Origin: Mycolicibacterium cosmeticum
Lineage (GTDB): Bacteria; Actinomycetota; Actinomycetes; Mycobacteriales; Mycobacteriaceae
Direction: 5' to 3'
Length of the DNA: 64,000 bases
Assembly (NCBI GenBank): GCA_016197365.1
Contig: JACPVS010000003.1
Span: forward strand, 1-64,000
The notes beneath the pieces were generated by a model. That model worked only from the letters and a program-made list of their open reading frames with translations, searched no databases and was not told where the DNA came from. Shown here piece by piece: positions 54,535 to 63,978 of this stretch. The position numbers and the translations under genes are program-made. How positions within the stretch are numbered: the stretch's first letter is position 1; the number at the start of each line of letters is the position of its first letter.

Positions 54535-55212
54535 ATGACAGGAACTCACGTTGCCGGCGCGACGGCATTGGTGACCGGCGGCCAACAAGGCCTGGGCAAG
54601 GCAATCGTCGCCGCCCTGCTGGACGCCGGGGCCGCCAAGGTGTATTCGACGAGCCGGCGCGGCGGCACGTCCGAAGATCCCCGCGTGGTGGTGGTTGCGG
54701 CCGACGTCACCGACGCCGAGTCGGTCGCTCAGCTGGCCGACGCCGCCTCCGACGCCACCATCGTGGTCAACAACGCGGGCGTTCTGGGCGGCAAGTCGCT
54801 GCTGCAGGACGACCTCGACGATGTCCGCGCCGTCCTGGAGACCAATCTCTATGGGCCGCTGCGGGTCACCCGAGCGTTCGCGCCACTGCTCGCCGGCCGC
54901 CAGGGCACCGTCGTCAACATCGCGTCCGTGCTCAGCTGGTTGCCCGGTTACGGTTCCTATGGCGTGTCCAAAGCGGCGCTGTGGTCGGCGACGAACTCGC
55001 TACGCCAGGAGCTGGCTGAGCAGGGCACCAATGTCGTCGGCGCCTACCTGGGCTACACCGACACCGACATGATCGCCGACCTCGACGTACCGAAGAACGA
55101 TCCAGCCGATGTCGCACGCCAGATCGTCGACGGGATCATCGCCGGCGCACCGGAAGTGCTCGCCGACGACTTGACCCGCCAGGTGCACGCTCCCCTCTTC
55201 CCAGCCGCCTAG
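54535..55212 (+). CDS. Short-chain dehydrogenase/reductase
   Basis: 225 aa from ATG 54535 with GAAGGAGA upstream. NAD(P)-binding TGGQQGLG, the NNAG motif, active-site Ser in NIASVLSWLPG and YGVSK give an intact classical SDR. Short for the family (about 250), so the C-terminal substrate cap is reduced. First gene of a three-gene operon with an alcohol dehydrogenase and a DUF302 protein, suggesting handling of a carbonyl or aldehyde substrate. Confidence 0.9.
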   Translation: MTGTHVAGATALVTGGQQGLGKAIVAALLDAGAAKVYSTSRRGGTSEDPRVVVVAADVTDAESVAQLADAASDATIVVNNAGVLGGKSLLQDDLDDVRAVLETNLYGPLRVTRAFAPLLAGRQGTVVNIASVLSWLPGYGSYGVSKAALWSATNSLRQELAEQGTNVVGAYLGYTDTDMIADLDVPKNDPADVARQIVDGIIAGAPEVLADDLTRQVHAPLFPAA

Positions 55213-55224
55213 GAGCCTCCGAAC

Positions 55225-56250
55225 ATGGCTACCTACAAGGCTTTTCAAGTCACCGGCCAGCGCGAGTTCGCGCTCGTCGAACGCGAGGTCGTGGCACCCC
55301 GCCCCGGCGAGGTCCGGGTGCGGGTGCTCAGCTGCGGGGTCTGTCACAGCGACATGCTCGCGGTGGAAGGGCAGCGGCCCGACCCGCAACAGCCGGTGGT
55401 GCCCGGCCACGAGATCGTCGGTCTGGTGGACGCCGTCGGCGCCGGGGTGCACGCGTGGGCGCCCGGCGACCGGGTCGGTATCGGGTTCCTCGGCGGCCAG
55501 TGCAATGAATGCGACTTCTGCCGTCGAGGCGACTTCGTCAACTGTCTCGATCAGCCGACACCGGGCACCAGCACCGATGGCGGATACGCCGAAATCGTGT
55601 ACGCCCGCGCCACCGGGCTGGTGCGCATCCCCGACGGGTTCGACGCGCACCTCGCCGCTCCCCTGCTCTGCGCCGGTATCACCACCTTCAACGCCCTGCG
55701 CGGCGCGAACGCCGCACCCGGTGCGCTGGTGGCAATCCAGGGCATCGGCGGCCTCGGCCACCTTGGGGTGCAGTACGCCAAGGCGCTCGGCTACCGCGTC
55801 GCGGCGATCGCGCGCGGACCCGAAAAGACCGACCTCGCCATGCAATTGGGCGCGGACCACTACATCGACAGTGCCGCGGAGGATCCCGGTGCCGCCCTGA
55901 CGGCCTTGGGCGGAGCCGCCGTCGTCGTCGCCACGGCGGCCAGCGGGGCATCGATGGGACCACTGGTCAGCGGGTTGCGACCGCACGGGCAGCTGGTCGT
56001 GGTGGGCGCGGCCTTCGACCCGATCGAGGTGAACACCCTGGACCTGATCTTCGGTGGTCGCAGTGTGGTCGGCAGCCTCACCGGGTCGTCCATCGAGAAC
56101 GAGGACAACCTGGCGTTCAGCGCAGCCCACGGGATCGCCCCGTTGATCGAGGTCATGCCGTTCGAGCAGGCGCCCCAAGCCTATGAGCGGATGATGTCCG
56201 GCGAGGCGCGCTTCCGCGTGGTGCTCGACATCGAAGGAGCGGACCGATGA
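55225..56250 (+). CDS. Zinc-dependent alcohol dehydrogenase
   Basis: 341 aa MDR-superfamily enzyme. The catalytic zinc site has CGVCHSD and GHEIVG. The structural zinc lobe has four cysteines in QCNECDFCRRGDFVNC. The Rossmann motif is GIGGLGHLGVQYAKALG. Probably oxidises alcohols or reduces aldehydes using NAD(P). ATGA overlap with the DUF302 gene and 12 nt from the SDR gene. Confidence 0.93.
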   Translation: MATYKAFQVTGQREFALVEREVVAPRPGEVRVRVLSCGVCHSDMLAVEGQRPDPQQPVVPGHEIVGLVDAVGAGVHAWAPGDRVGIGFLGGQCNECDFCRRGDFVNCLDQPTPGTSTDGGYAEIVYARATGLVRIPDGFDAHLAAPLLCAGITTFNALRGANAAPGALVAIQGIGGLGHLGVQYAKALGYRVAAIARGPEKTDLAMQLGADHYIDSAAEDPGAALTALGGAAVVVATAASGASMGPLVSGLRPHGQLVVVGAAFDPIEVNTLDLIFGGRSVVGSLTGSSIENEDNLAFSAAHGIAPLIEVMPFEQAPQAYERMMSGEARFRVVLDIEGADR

Positions 56251-56744
56251 CCACGACAGTCGAGCACCTCAACCGCCGGTTGTTGATCAGCCTGCCCGAC
56301 ACCTACGAGCAGGCCCGCGCGCGTTACGAAACACTGGTCCCGGCAGCCGATCTGGCCGCCTACGGGGACGTCGCCAACTGGGCCGACATGGTCGACAAGG
56401 TCAAAGCCCAAGCACCGCACGGCTTCCTGCGCTACGCCACGATCGACGTGGCCCCCACGATGGTGATCTCGAACTCGGGGCGCCCCGCCACCGAGTATCT
56501 GATGGGCAACCACACCATCGCCGAACGCATGTACCGGCACGACACGGCGGTAATGCTGCACGCACCGCTGCGCACGTTGATCTACGCCGGAGTGGACGGC
56601 ACCGTGCTGGCCGTCGACCAGCCGAGCCTGCTGTTCGGCAGCTACGGCAGTCCCGAGATCGCCGCCGTCGGTGTGGAACTCGACGGTCTGCTGGCGAAGC
56701 TGATCGAACTGCTCGACGGGGAGGTGCCCGCGGCGCTGCGCTGA
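56247..56744 (+). CDS. DUF302-like protein
   Basis: 165 aa, cytoplasmic, no signal peptide. The C-terminal half fits the DUF302 fold: LRTLIYAGVDGTVLAVDQPSLLFGSYG. DUF302 proteins have no settled function; some bind small ligands. The start overlaps the ADH stop by 4 nt, so it belongs to the HxlR-linked operon. It ends immediately before the convergent WXG-like gene. Confidence 0.75.
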   Translation: MTTTVEHLNRRLLISLPDTYEQARARYETLVPAADLAAYGDVANWADMVDKVKAQAPHGFLRYATIDVAPTMVISNSGRPATEYLMGNHTIAERMYRHDTAVMLHAPLRTLIYAGVDGTVLAVDQPSLLFGSYGSPEIAAVGVELDGLLAKLIELLDGEVPAALR

Positions 56745-57242
56745 TCAGACATCGCCGAGTGCCTGGTAGTCGCTGCCGATCTGACGGATCCGTTCCGCGA
56801 TGCCGTTCATATCACTGTTGGACCGCGCCACGATGTCGGCGACCTCGGCGACGCCTTTCGACACCACCGGCATCAGGAAGCGTTCACCCGCGGCATTGGG
56901 CGGCACGCTCGCGGCGGCGCTCATCACCCACTGTTTGACGGATTCCAGATCCCGGCGACCCGCCGTCACCACCGCCGCAGACCGATCCATCTCTGCGCCC
57001 AGGCGCCGGTCCAGTTCGGCGAGACGGCCGATGTTCCCGGCCAGCTGCTGGTTGCGGTCGCTGTACCCCTGCGCCGCCGTACCGGTCCAGGCGGCGTCCG
57101 GCGTGGCGGTCGCGACGGTGCCGTGCAGGTCATCGAGCTGACCGCCCCTGTCGAAGCGGGAACCGTCCACCGGGATACCGGCACCGAGTGTCGCGCGGGC
57201 GTCGTCCCACGTCGAAAGAAAAGCCCCCAGAACGCTGATCAC
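56745..57242 (-). CDS. WXG/ESX-secretion-like helical protein
   Basis: 165 aa, no signal peptide. The sequence is almost all helix with a WTGTAAQGY turn (WxG-like) near residue 52, as in proteins of the ESX-associated or TNT-leader type. It starts with a short segment like those of EspA/EspE-class effectors (MISVLGAFLSTWDDARATLG). A WXG-fold substrate of type VII secretion is the likeliest class. No other ESX gene is nearby. Assignment is by pattern only. Confidence 0.6.
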   Translation of the reverse strand: MISVLGAFLSTWDDARATLGAGIPVDGSRFDRGGQLDDLHGTVATATPDAAWTGTAAQGYSDRNQQLAGNIGRLAELDRRLGAEMDRSAAVVTAGRRDLESVKQWVMSAAASVPPNAAGERFLMPVVSKGVAEVADIVARSNSDMNGIAERIRQIGSDYQALGDV

Positions 57243-57317
57243 CGCCCCCTTCGATCCTGTGACTCAAATCCTAGGTGAGCCCACAGTCCCGTCGGAGCAG
57301 TAATTCCGAACCGAAGA

Positions 57318-58700
57318 CTAGGCGCCCTTCAGCCGGACCGCGAGGTAGTTCGACACCTCGGAGATGGCCACCCGCTCCTGGGCCATCGTGTCGCGCTCAC
57401 GGATGGTGACCGCCTGGTCCTCCAGCGAGTCGAAGTCCAGGGTGATGCAGAACGGCGTGCCGATCTCGTCCTGACGCCGGTAGCGCCGGCCGATGGCACC
57501 GGCGTCGTCGAACTCGATGTTCCACAGCTGACGCAGCTCGGCCGCCAGGTCGCGGGCCTTCGGCGACAGATCGGCGTTGCGCGACAACGGAAGTACTGCC
57601 GCCTTGACCGGAGCCAGCCGCGGGTCCAGCTTGAGCACGGTGCGCTTGTCCACGCCACCCTTGGCGTTCGGCGCCTCGTCCTCGTGATAGGCGTCGACCA
57701 GGAAGGCCATCAGCGAACGGGTCAGCCCGGCCGCGGGCTCGATGACATACGGCGTGTAGCGCGTCTCGGTGCCCTGGTCGTAGTACGTCAGATCGACCCC
57801 GGAAGCCTTTGCGTGGCTGGACAAGTCGTGGTCGGTGCGGTTCGCGATGCCTTCGAGCTCACCCCACGGGTTGCCGGCGAAGCCGAACTTGTACTCGATA
57901 TCGGTGGTGCCGGCGCTGTAGTGCGACAGCTTCTCCAGCGGGTGTTCGTAGAGCCGCAGGTTCTCCGGGTTGATGCCCAGGTCGGTGTACCACTTCAGCC
58001 GGGTGTCGATCCAGTACTTGTGCCACTCCGGCGCGGTGGACGGCTCGACGAAGAACTCCATCTCCATCTGCTCGAACTCGCGGGTCCGGAAGATGAAGTT
58101 GCCCGGGGTGATCTCGTTGCGGAAGCTCTTGCCGATCTGGCCGATGCCGAACGGCGGCTTACGTCGCGCGGTGGTGACCACGTTGGCGAAGTTGACGAAG
58201 ATGCCCTGCGCGGTCTCCGGCCGCAGGTAGTGCAGGCCCTCCTCGGATTCGATGGGGCCGAGGTAGGTCTTGAGCATCATGTTGAAGTCACGCGGTTCGG
58301 TCCACTGGCCCTTGGTGCCGCAGTCGGGGCAGACGATCTCGGTCATCGGAACGTCATCCGGCTCCCCACCCTTCTTCAGGGCGTAGGCCTCCTGAAGATG
58401 GTCCTGCCTGTGTCGCTTGTGGCAGTTCAGGCACTCAACCAGCGGGTCGTTGAACACCGCGACGTGGCCGGAGGCCACCCACACCTGGCGCGGCAGGATG
58501 ATCGCGCTGTCCAGGCCGACGACGTCATCGCGGCCGGTGACGACGGACCGCCACCACTGCTTCTTGATGTTCTCCTTGAGCTCGACACCCAATGGCCCGT
58601 AGTCCCACGCGGACTTCGTGCCGCCGTAGATCTCGCCGGATTGGAAGACCAGGCCACGGCGTTTCGCCAGGTTCGCGACGGTGTCGATGATGGATGCCAC
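57318..58700 (-). CDS. glyS: Glycyl-tRNA synthetase
   Basis: 460 aa alpha2-type class II synthetase. [15 protein letters not shown] at the N-terminus, motif 2 segment [27 protein letters not shown] (split across residues about 202-228), zinc-type CHKRH and CPDCG, and motif 3 with [13 protein letters not shown]. The anticodon-binding domain is at the C-terminus. Divergent from smtB. Corresponds to Rv2357c. Confidence 0.97.
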   Translation of the reverse strand: MASIIDTVANLAKRRGLVFQSGEIYGGTKSAWDYGPLGVELKENIKKQWWRSVVTGRDDVVGLDSAIILPRQVWVASGHVAVFNDPLVECLNCHKRHRQDHLQEAYALKKGGEPDDVPMTEIVCPDCGTKGQWTEPRDFNMMLKTYLGPIESEEGLHYLRPETAQGIFVNFANVVTTARRKPPFGIGQIGKSFRNEITPGNFIFRTREFEQMEMEFFVEPSTAPEWHKYWIDTRLKWYTDLGINPENLRLYEHPLEKLSHYSAGTTDIEYKFGFAGNPWGELEGIANRTDHDLSSHAKASGVDLTYYDQGTETRYTPYVIEPAAGLTRSLMAFLVDAYHEDEAPNAKGGVDKRTVLKLDPRLAPVKAAVLPLSRNADLSPKARDLAAELRQLWNIEFDDAGAIGRRYRRQDEIGTPFCITLDFDSLEDQAVTIRERDTMAQERVAISEVSNYLAVRLKGA

Positions 58701-58759
58701 GGGTTGACAGCGTAGCGATCAGATTGGGCGCGCCGCGCCGCGGGAGGCCCCGGAAAGCG

Positions 58760-58787
58760 TTGACATGCGCAGTCACGCATGTAATCT
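58760..58787 (+). promoter_or_regulatory. Sigma-70-type promoter of smtB-zur
   Basis: TTGACA (58760-58765), a 16-nt spacer and TAATCT (58782-58787) make a near-consensus vegetative promoter. The smtB ATG is at 58797, so transcription would start within 0-3 nt of the start codon. No ribosome-binding site is present, consistent with a leaderless mRNA. Confidence 0.65.
58763..58782. promoter_or_regulatory. SmtB operator palindrome
   Basis: ACATGCG-CAGTCA-CGCATGT, a perfect 7-bp inverted repeat lying from inside the -35 box to the first base of the -10 box. The location fits zinc-released repression by the SmtB-type protein of its own operon. Confidence 0.7.
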
Positions 58788-58796
58788 GACTTCATA

Positions 58797-59150
58797 ATGA
58801 AAACCGTTTCCACTACTGATCACGAGCACGAGCACGACGGCGACCCCTTCCCCGAGCTGCCGCCCCGGGAGATCCTGGACACCGCGGGCGATCTGCTGCG
58901 CGCGCTGGCCGCGCCGGTGCGCATCGCCCTGGTACTTCAGCTGCGCGAGTCGGCGCGCTGCGTGCACGAACTCGTCGATGCGCTGGACGTGCCCCAGCCA
59001 CTGGTCAGCCAGCACCTGCGCATCCTCAAGTCCGCCGGGGTGGTCGCCGGTGAGCGCAGCGGCCGCGAGGTGATGTACCGCCTGGTCGACCAACACCTCG
59101 CCGAGATCGTGCTGGCCGCGGTCACCCACGCCGGGGAGGACTGCGCATGA
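58797..59150 (+). CDS. smtB: ArsR/SmtB zinc-sensing repressor
   Basis: 117 aa. His/Asp-rich start (DHEHEHDGD), winged helix-turn-helix with DVPQPLVSQHLRILKSAG, and a C-terminal alpha5 metal motif of the form DxH-x10-HxxE (DQHLAEIVLAAVTHAGE), the zinc site of SmtB/CzrA types. No alpha3 CxC arsenic motif. First gene of an operon with zur (4-nt overlap). Corresponds to Rv2358. Confidence 0.93.
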   Translation: MKTVSTTDHEHEHDGDPFPELPPREILDTAGDLLRALAAPVRIALVLQLRESARCVHELVDALDVPQPLVSQHLRILKSAGVVAGERSGREVMYRLVDQHLAEIVLAAVTHAGEDCA

Positions 59151-59539
59151 GCACTCCGGTACGGGCCACCAGACAGCGGGCGGCCATCTCGGCGCTGCTG
59201 GAGAACATCGAGGATTTCCGCTCCGCGCAAGAGTTGCACGACGAACTGCGGCAGCGCGGCGAGAACATCGGCCTGACCACCGTGTACCGGACCTTGCAGT
59301 CCATGGCCACGACCGGCCTGGTCGACACGCTGCGCACCGACACCGGCGAATCGGTGTACCGGCGCTGCTCCGAACATCACCACCACCATCTGGTGTGCCG
59401 GGCGTGCGGGTCGACGGTCGAGGTCGAGGGCGGAGCGGCGGAAGTGTGGGCCGAGGAGATCGCGGCCGAACACGGTTTCACCGATGTCAGCCACACCATC
59501 GAGATCTTCGGGGTGTGCGGTTCCTGCGCGGTCAGCTGA
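59147..59539 (+). CDS. zur: Fur-family zinc uptake regulator
   Basis: 130 aa. Fur fold with helix-turn-helix, and RRCSEHHHHHLVCRACGSTVEV gives the His cluster and first CxxC; GVCGSCAVS supplies the second. With SmtB it forms the mycobacterial zinc switch: SmtB relieves zur repression when zinc is ample, then Zur represses zinc uptake. Corresponds to Rv2359 (FurB). Confidence 0.94.
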   Translation: MSTPVRATRQRAAISALLENIEDFRSAQELHDELRQRGENIGLTTVYRTLQSMATTGLVDTLRTDTGESVYRRCSEHHHHHLVCRACGSTVEVEGGAAEVWAEEIAAEHGFTDVSHTIEIFGVCGSCAVS

Positions 59540-59930
59540 CGCGCGCGAACTCCAGCACCGCACCGAGGGTCAGTGGGGCGAGTTCGATCTCGCCGGGCGC
59601 GTGCGGATCCACCCAGATCATCTCGACGATCTCGGCACCCGGCTGCGGCGGCCCGTCCAGGCTGACGACGAACAGGTCGGCCGCGACGCGGTGACCGGGT
59701 TCGTTGGCCGCCGCCGCGGCATGGTGTCCCAGTGACCGGATGGACCCGTCGACGACGCCGGCGTTGAGTTCCTCACGGACCTCCCGGCACAAGGCCTCGA
59801 CCGGCGTCTCCCCCGGTTCGAACTTGCCGCCGGGCTGCATGAACGCCGTCGTGCCGCGTTTGCGGACGACCAGGACATGGTTGCGCTCATCGAGGATCAC
59901 CGCCGCGACGATCGCGATGACGGGAGTCAC
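59532..59930 (-). CDS. NUDIX hydrolase
   Basis: 132 aa. The Nudix box GGKFEPGETPVEALCREVREEL has the Glu/Arg/Glu catalytic set (residues about 33-54); the closing Gly is Ala. MTPVIAIVAAVILDERNHVLVVRK and QPGGKF suggest MutT-like hydrolysis of nucleoside-diphosphate linked molecules. Overlaps the zur 3' end by 8 nt and the next gene by 4 nt. Substrate unknown. Confidence 0.9.
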   Translation of the reverse strand: MTPVIAIVAAVILDERNHVLVVRKRGTTAFMQPGGKFEPGETPVEALCREVREELNAGVVDGSIRSLGHHAAAAANEPGHRVAADLFVVSLDGPPQPGAEIVEMIWVDPHAPGEIELAPLTLGAVLEFARVS

Positions 59931-60316
59931 GTGATGAGTGCCCGGCGTACGTCGGCACCCGTGGACAGCACCATCAGGATCAGCGTGCCGAGCGCCTCGT
60001 CCGTCAGACCCGCCGCCGGAAAGTTGTAGCGCAGCAGCACATCCGCCGCACCTTTGTTCTTCTCGGTCAGCGACACCGTGCCCAGCAGGGTGTGGTGCGC
60101 ATGCTCGCCGACCGTGGCCCGCAGCGCCGCGTCCAACGGCAGATCCCAGGCCAGCATCTGGGTCAGCGCCACCATGTCGAGCCCCTCGGCGATGCTCACC
60201 ACCCGCAGCGAGGAGAAGGTGCCGTCGTGCTGCACGGTGACCGAACCGTCGTCCTCGTGGGTGGTGGGCAGGATCGCCTCGGCGACCGCCGCCAATCGCT
60301 CCGATAGTTCGGCCAT
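59927..60316 (-). CDS. YbjN/T3S-chaperone-fold conserved protein (Rv2360c-like)
   Basis: 129 aa from ATG 60316, which overlaps the uppS stop by 1 nt. No signal, no membrane segment. Alternating beta strands and helices (SVTVQHDGTFSSLRVVSIAEG, NKGAADVLLRYNFPAAGL) with a final helix resemble the secretion-chaperone-like fold. Position between zur and uppS fits Rv2360c. Function unknown. Confidence 0.72.
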   Translation of the reverse strand: MAELSERLAAVAEAILPTTHEDDGSVTVQHDGTFSSLRVVSIAEGLDMVALTQMLAWDLPLDAALRATVGEHAHHTLLGTVSLTEKNKGAADVLLRYNFPAAGLTDEALGTLILMVLSTGADVRRALIT

Positions 60317-61197
60317 CAGGCCCTGCCGAAACGTCGGTTGCGGCTGACGTACTCCTCGCACGCCGCCCACAGGTCGCGCCGGTCGTAGTCCGGCCACAGC
60401 TTGTCCTGGAAGACGTACTCGGCGTACGCCGCCTGCCAGATCATGAAGTTGCTGGCCCGCTGCTCCCCCGAGGTCCGGATGAAGAGGTCCACATCGGGAA
60501 TGTCGGGCCGGTGCAGGTGCTTGGCCAGGGTGGCCTCGGAGATGCGGGACGGGTTCAGCTTGCCCTCGACGGCCTGTTCGGCGATGGCCTTGGCCGCCTC
60601 GACGATCTCGGTGCGCCCGCCGTAGTTCACGCAGTAGTTGACGGTGATGACGTCGTTGCCGACCGTCATCTGCTCGGCGATGTCGAATTCCTTGATGACA
60701 CTGCTCCACATCCGTGGCCGCGAACCCACCCAGCGCATGTTCACGCCCATGGCGTCCAGGTTCTCCCGGCGACGGCGCACCACCTCTCGGTTGAATCCCA
60801 TCAGGAAGCGCACCTCTTCGGTGCTGCGCTTCCAGTTCTCCGTCGAGAACGCATAGACGGACAGATGCTTGATGCCGAGTTCGATGGCACCGCAGGTGAT
60901 GTCGATGAGCACCGCCTCACCCATCTTGTGACCCTCGGTGCGGCCCAGCCCGCGCTGGGTGGCCCACCGGCCGTTGCCGTCCATCACCACCGCGACGTGG
61001 TTGGGCACCTGGTCGGCGGGGATCTGCGGGGCGGCGGCCTTCGACGGATGCTGAGGCGGGCGGGAGAATGCGCCGTTGGTGCGGGGCGGCAGCGCCGGGA
61101 ACACCACGGGCCAGCTCGACGTGTCCGGGAAGACCGGATAGTCGTCAGGCGCCGGGGGCAGCTGCGGGTAGGTGGTCTTGCCCCGTTTGGTTGCCAT
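60316..61197 (-). CDS. uppS: Decaprenyl diphosphate synthase (cis-prenyltransferase)
   Basis: 293 aa. Pro-rich leader (1-65), then [13 protein letters not shown] with catalytic Asp73, [18 protein letters not shown], and [17 protein letters not shown], all cis-prenyltransferase signatures. Makes the C50 lipid carrier for arabinogalactan and peptidoglycan. Its start lies inside the end of recO (53-nt overlap). Corresponds to Rv2361c. Confidence 0.95.
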   Translation of the reverse strand: MATKRGKTTYPQLPPAPDDYPVFPDTSSWPVVFPALPPRTNGAFSRPPQHPSKAAAPQIPADQVPNHVAVVMDGNGRWATQRGLGRTEGHKMGEAVLIDITCGAIELGIKHLSVYAFSTENWKRSTEEVRFLMGFNREVVRRRRENLDAMGVNMRWVGSRPRMWSSVIKEFDIAEQMTVGNDVITVNYCVNYGGRTEIVEAAKAIAEQAVEGKLNPSRISEATLAKHLHRPDIPDVDLFIRTSGEQRASNFMIWQAAYAEYVFQDKLWPDYDRRDLWAACEEYVSRNRRFGRA

Positions 61198-61987
61198 GCG
61201 CCATATCCTGCCCGAACGGATCCCCGCGGCGTTCGAGGCCCGCGGTATCTATCCGATAGACACGCTCCACCAGTGGCAACGTCCGCAGCTGACGCTCCAG
61301 GTGCCACTGCAGATGAGCGGCCACCAGCCCGCTGGCCTGGCTGCGATGCGACGAGGTGGACGCCTCGGCGAACTCCCAGTCCCCGTCGTGTAAGGCGATC
61401 AGCAGGTCCAGCACCGCCTGCGCCGGCGTCGCCGAACCCGACGGCCGGCAGTGCACGCACACGCTGCCGCCCGTCCCGATGTGGAACGCCCGGTGCGGCC
61501 CGGGAGCCGCGCAGCGTGCGCATTCGGACAGTGCCGGGGCCCAGCCCGCAATGCCCATGGCCCGCAGCAGATAGGAGTCCAGCACCAGCTCGCGCGGCCG
61601 CCTGCCCGCCGCGACCGCCCGCAGCGCCGCCACCGTCAGGCTGTGCAACTCCGGCACCGGGGCGTGTTCCTCACCGGCGAGCCGCTCGGCTGTCTCCAGT
61701 ACCGCGCACGCACACGTGTAGCGGCCGTAATCGCTGACGATGTCGACGGCGAACGCGTCGATGGACTGGACCTGGGTGACGATGTCGAGGTTGCGGCCGG
61801 GGTGCAGCTGAACGTCGATGTGTGCGAACGGTTCCAGCCGGGCCCCGAACTTACTGCGGGTACGGCGCACACCCTTGGCGACGGCACGGACGACACCGTG
61901 CTCGCGGGTGAGCAGCGTGACGATACGGTCGGCCTCGCCGAGCTTGTGCTGGCGCAGCACGACCGCTCGATCCCGGTACAACCGCAT
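61145..61987 (-). CDS. recO: Recombination mediator RecO
   Basis: 280 aa. N-terminal OB fold ([20 protein letters not shown]), central helical domain, and four zinc-ligand cysteines C156, C159, C177, C180 (CARCA and CVHC). Loads RecA on SSB-covered DNA with RecR. Overlaps uppS. Divergent from the amidase gene. Corresponds to Rv2362c. Confidence 0.93.
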   Translation of the reverse strand: MRLYRDRAVVLRQHKLGEADRIVTLLTREHGVVRAVAKGVRRTRSKFGARLEPFAHIDVQLHPGRNLDIVTQVQSIDAFAVDIVSDYGRYTCACAVLETAERLAGEEHAPVPELHSLTVAALRAVAAGRRPRELVLDSYLLRAMGIAGWAPALSECARCAAPGPHRAFHIGTGGSVCVHCRPSGSATPAQAVLDLLIALHDGDWEFAEASTSSHRSQASGLVAAHLQWHLERQLRTLPLVERVYRIDTAGLERRGDPFGQDMAHGNQTGQDHLPAAAPGA

Positions 61988-62053
61988 CGGGCCAGTCTCT
62001 CATCGCGTGCCGACACCGGCAGCGACGCAACGCCGGATATTCTCGTTTTCGCC

Positions 62054-63481
62054 ATGTCACCCACCCCGAAACTCCCGACTCTCACCCAGCAGCTCTACCG
62101 CCTCGCCAGCGGAGCCACGACATCGGAAGAACTGGTACGCCAGTCCCTGGATGCGATCGAGGCCAGCCAGCCCACGCTGAACGCGTTCCGGGTGGTGCTG
62201 GCCGAGAGCGCGGTCGCCGAGGCCGCCGCCGCCGATCGTAAACGCGCTGCGGGACAGCAACTTCCGCTCCTCGGCGTGCCCATCGCGGTCAAGGACGACG
62301 TGGACGTCGCCGGTGTTCCGACCCGGTTCGGCACCCGCGGCGAGGTGCCTGAAGCCAACGCGGACGCCGAGGTCGTGCGCCGGTTGCGGGCGGCGGGTGC
62401 GGTGATCGTCGGCAAGACCAACACCTGCGAGCTCGGCCAGTGGCCGTTCACCAGCGGACCCGGTTTCGGGCACACCCGCAATCCGTGGTCCCGCGAGCAC
62501 AGCCCCGGCGGTTCCTCCGGCGGCAGCGCGGCCGCCGTGGCCGCGGGGCTGGTGACGGCGGCCATCGGCTCCGACGGCGCGGGCAGCGTCCGCATTCCGG
62601 CGGCATGGACGCACCTGGTCGGCATCAAACCGCAGCGCGGCCGCATCTCCACCTGGCCGCTGCCCGAAGCGTTCAACGGCATCACCGTCAACGGCGTGCT
62701 GGCCCGCACCGTCACCGACGCGGCCATCGTGCTGGACGCCGCCTCCGGTAACGCCGACGGTGACCTGCACAAACCCGAACCGATCCGGGCGTCGGAGTAC
62801 ATCGGTCAAGCCCCGGGCTCGTTGCGCATCGCGCTGTCGACGAAGTTCCCGTTCACCTTCTTCCGCGCCCAGCTGCATCCGGAGATCGACGCCGCCCTGC
62901 GCGACGTGGCCGCTCACCTGGAACAGCTCGGGCACACCGTCGACGAGGCCGACCCGAACTATGGGCTGAAGATGTCGTGGAATTTCCTGTCCCGGTCCAC
63001 GTCCGGGCTGCTGGACTGGGGGCACCGCCTCGGACCCGGCATCCGGTGGGACAAGCGCACCGTGAGCAATATGCGCACCGGCCGATTGCTGTCCGAACAT
63101 GTGCTGCGCAAGGCCCGCGCGGCCGAGGTCGAGGCGCAGCGACGGGTGGGCTGGATCTTCAACATCGCCGACGTGGTGCTCGCGCCCACCACCGCGCTTC
63201 CGCCGCCGCGAGTCCACGAGTACGACGAGCGCAGCAGCCTGGCCACCGACCGGGCGATGATTGCGGCCTGCCCGGTGACGTGGCCGTGGAACGTGCTGGG
63301 CTGGCCGTCGATCAACGTGCCGGCGGGGTTCACCTCCGACGGTCTGCCGATCGGGGTGCAGCTGATGGGGCCGGAGGGCAGCGAGCCGCTGCTCATTTCG
63401 CTGGCCGCCGAACTGGAGGCCATCAGTGGCTGGATGACCAAGCAGCCCGAACCGTGGTGGGCGACTCCCGCGCTGCAGTAA
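62054..63481 (+). CDS. amiA2: Amidase-signature hydrolase
   Basis: 475 aa from ATG 62054. Ser-Ser-Lys triad region: K80 in PIAVKDDVDV, GGSSGGSAA (152-160), GSDGAGSVR with S178. Typical GatA-like amidase fold; no GatB/GatC genes here, so it is a stand-alone amide hydrolase. Position after recO fits amiA2 (Rv2363). Confidence 0.92.
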   Translation: MSPTPKLPTLTQQLYRLASGATTSEELVRQSLDAIEASQPTLNAFRVVLAESAVAEAAAADRKRAAGQQLPLLGVPIAVKDDVDVAGVPTRFGTRGEVPEANADAEVVRRLRAAGAVIVGKTNTCELGQWPFTSGPGFGHTRNPWSREHSPGGSSGGSAAAVAAGLVTAAIGSDGAGSVRIPAAWTHLVGIKPQRGRISTWPLPEAFNGITVNGVLARTVTDAAIVLDAASGNADGDLHKPEPIRASEYIGQAPGSLRIALSTKFPFTFFRAQLHPEIDAALRDVAAHLEQLGHTVDEADPNYGLKMSWNFLSRSTSGLLDWGHRLGPGIRWDKRTVSNMRTGRLLSEHVLRKARAAEVEAQRRVGWIFNIADVVLAPTTALPPPRVHEYDERSSLATDRAMIAACPVTWPWNVLGWPSINVPAGFTSDGLPIGVQLMGPEGSEPLLISLAAELEAISGWMTKQPEPWWATPALQ

Positions 63482-63492
63482 TCTCTGTGTCC

Positions 63493-63975
63493 ATGTTCGC
63501 TAGAGGTGTGCGCGCCCTGCCCGTGCTGGTTGTCGCTGCCGGCTCGGTGCTGACGGCCCCGGCCGCCCACGCCGACAATGTCCGGCTGAACAACAGCGTG
63601 ATCGCCAACGTGTACACCGTCCAGCACCAGGCCGGCTGCACCAACGATGTGCGGAAGAATCCGCAGCTGCAACTGGCCGCCGAATGGCACGCCAATGACG
63701 TGCTCAACAACCGGGCGCTGGACGGCGATCTCGGCTCGGACGGCTCCACCCCGCAGTCGCGCGCCGCCGCCGCCGGCTACAAGGGCACCGTCACGCAGAC
63801 CGTGGCCATCAATCCGGCGCTGGCCATCAACGGCGTCGAGATCATGAACCAGTGGTACTACCGCCCCGACTACATGGCGATCATGAGCAACTGCGCCAAC
63901 AGCCAGATGGGCGTGTGGTCGCTCAACAGCCTGGACCGCAGCGTCGTCGTCGCGGTGTACGGCATACCGGCCTAG
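63493..63975 (+). CDS. Secreted CAP/SCP-domain protein
   Basis: 160 aa. Signal peptide to about residue 27 (AAHAD), then a CAP (SCP/TAPS) domain with LQLAAEWHANDVLNN, QTVAINPALAING and MSNCANSQMGVWSLN motifs; two cysteines probably pair. His-68-like and Glu-like CAP cavity residues are only partly present. Extracytoplasmic; function unknown. Starts 11 nt after the amidase stop. Confidence 0.87.
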   Translation: MFARGVRALPVLVVAAGSVLTAPAAHADNVRLNNSVIANVYTVQHQAGCTNDVRKNPQLQLAAEWHANDVLNNRALDGDLGSDGSTPQSRAAAAGYKGTVTQTVAINPALAINGVEIMNQWYYRPDYMAIMSNCANSQMGVWSLNSLDRSVVVAVYGIPA

Positions 63976-63978
63976 CCG

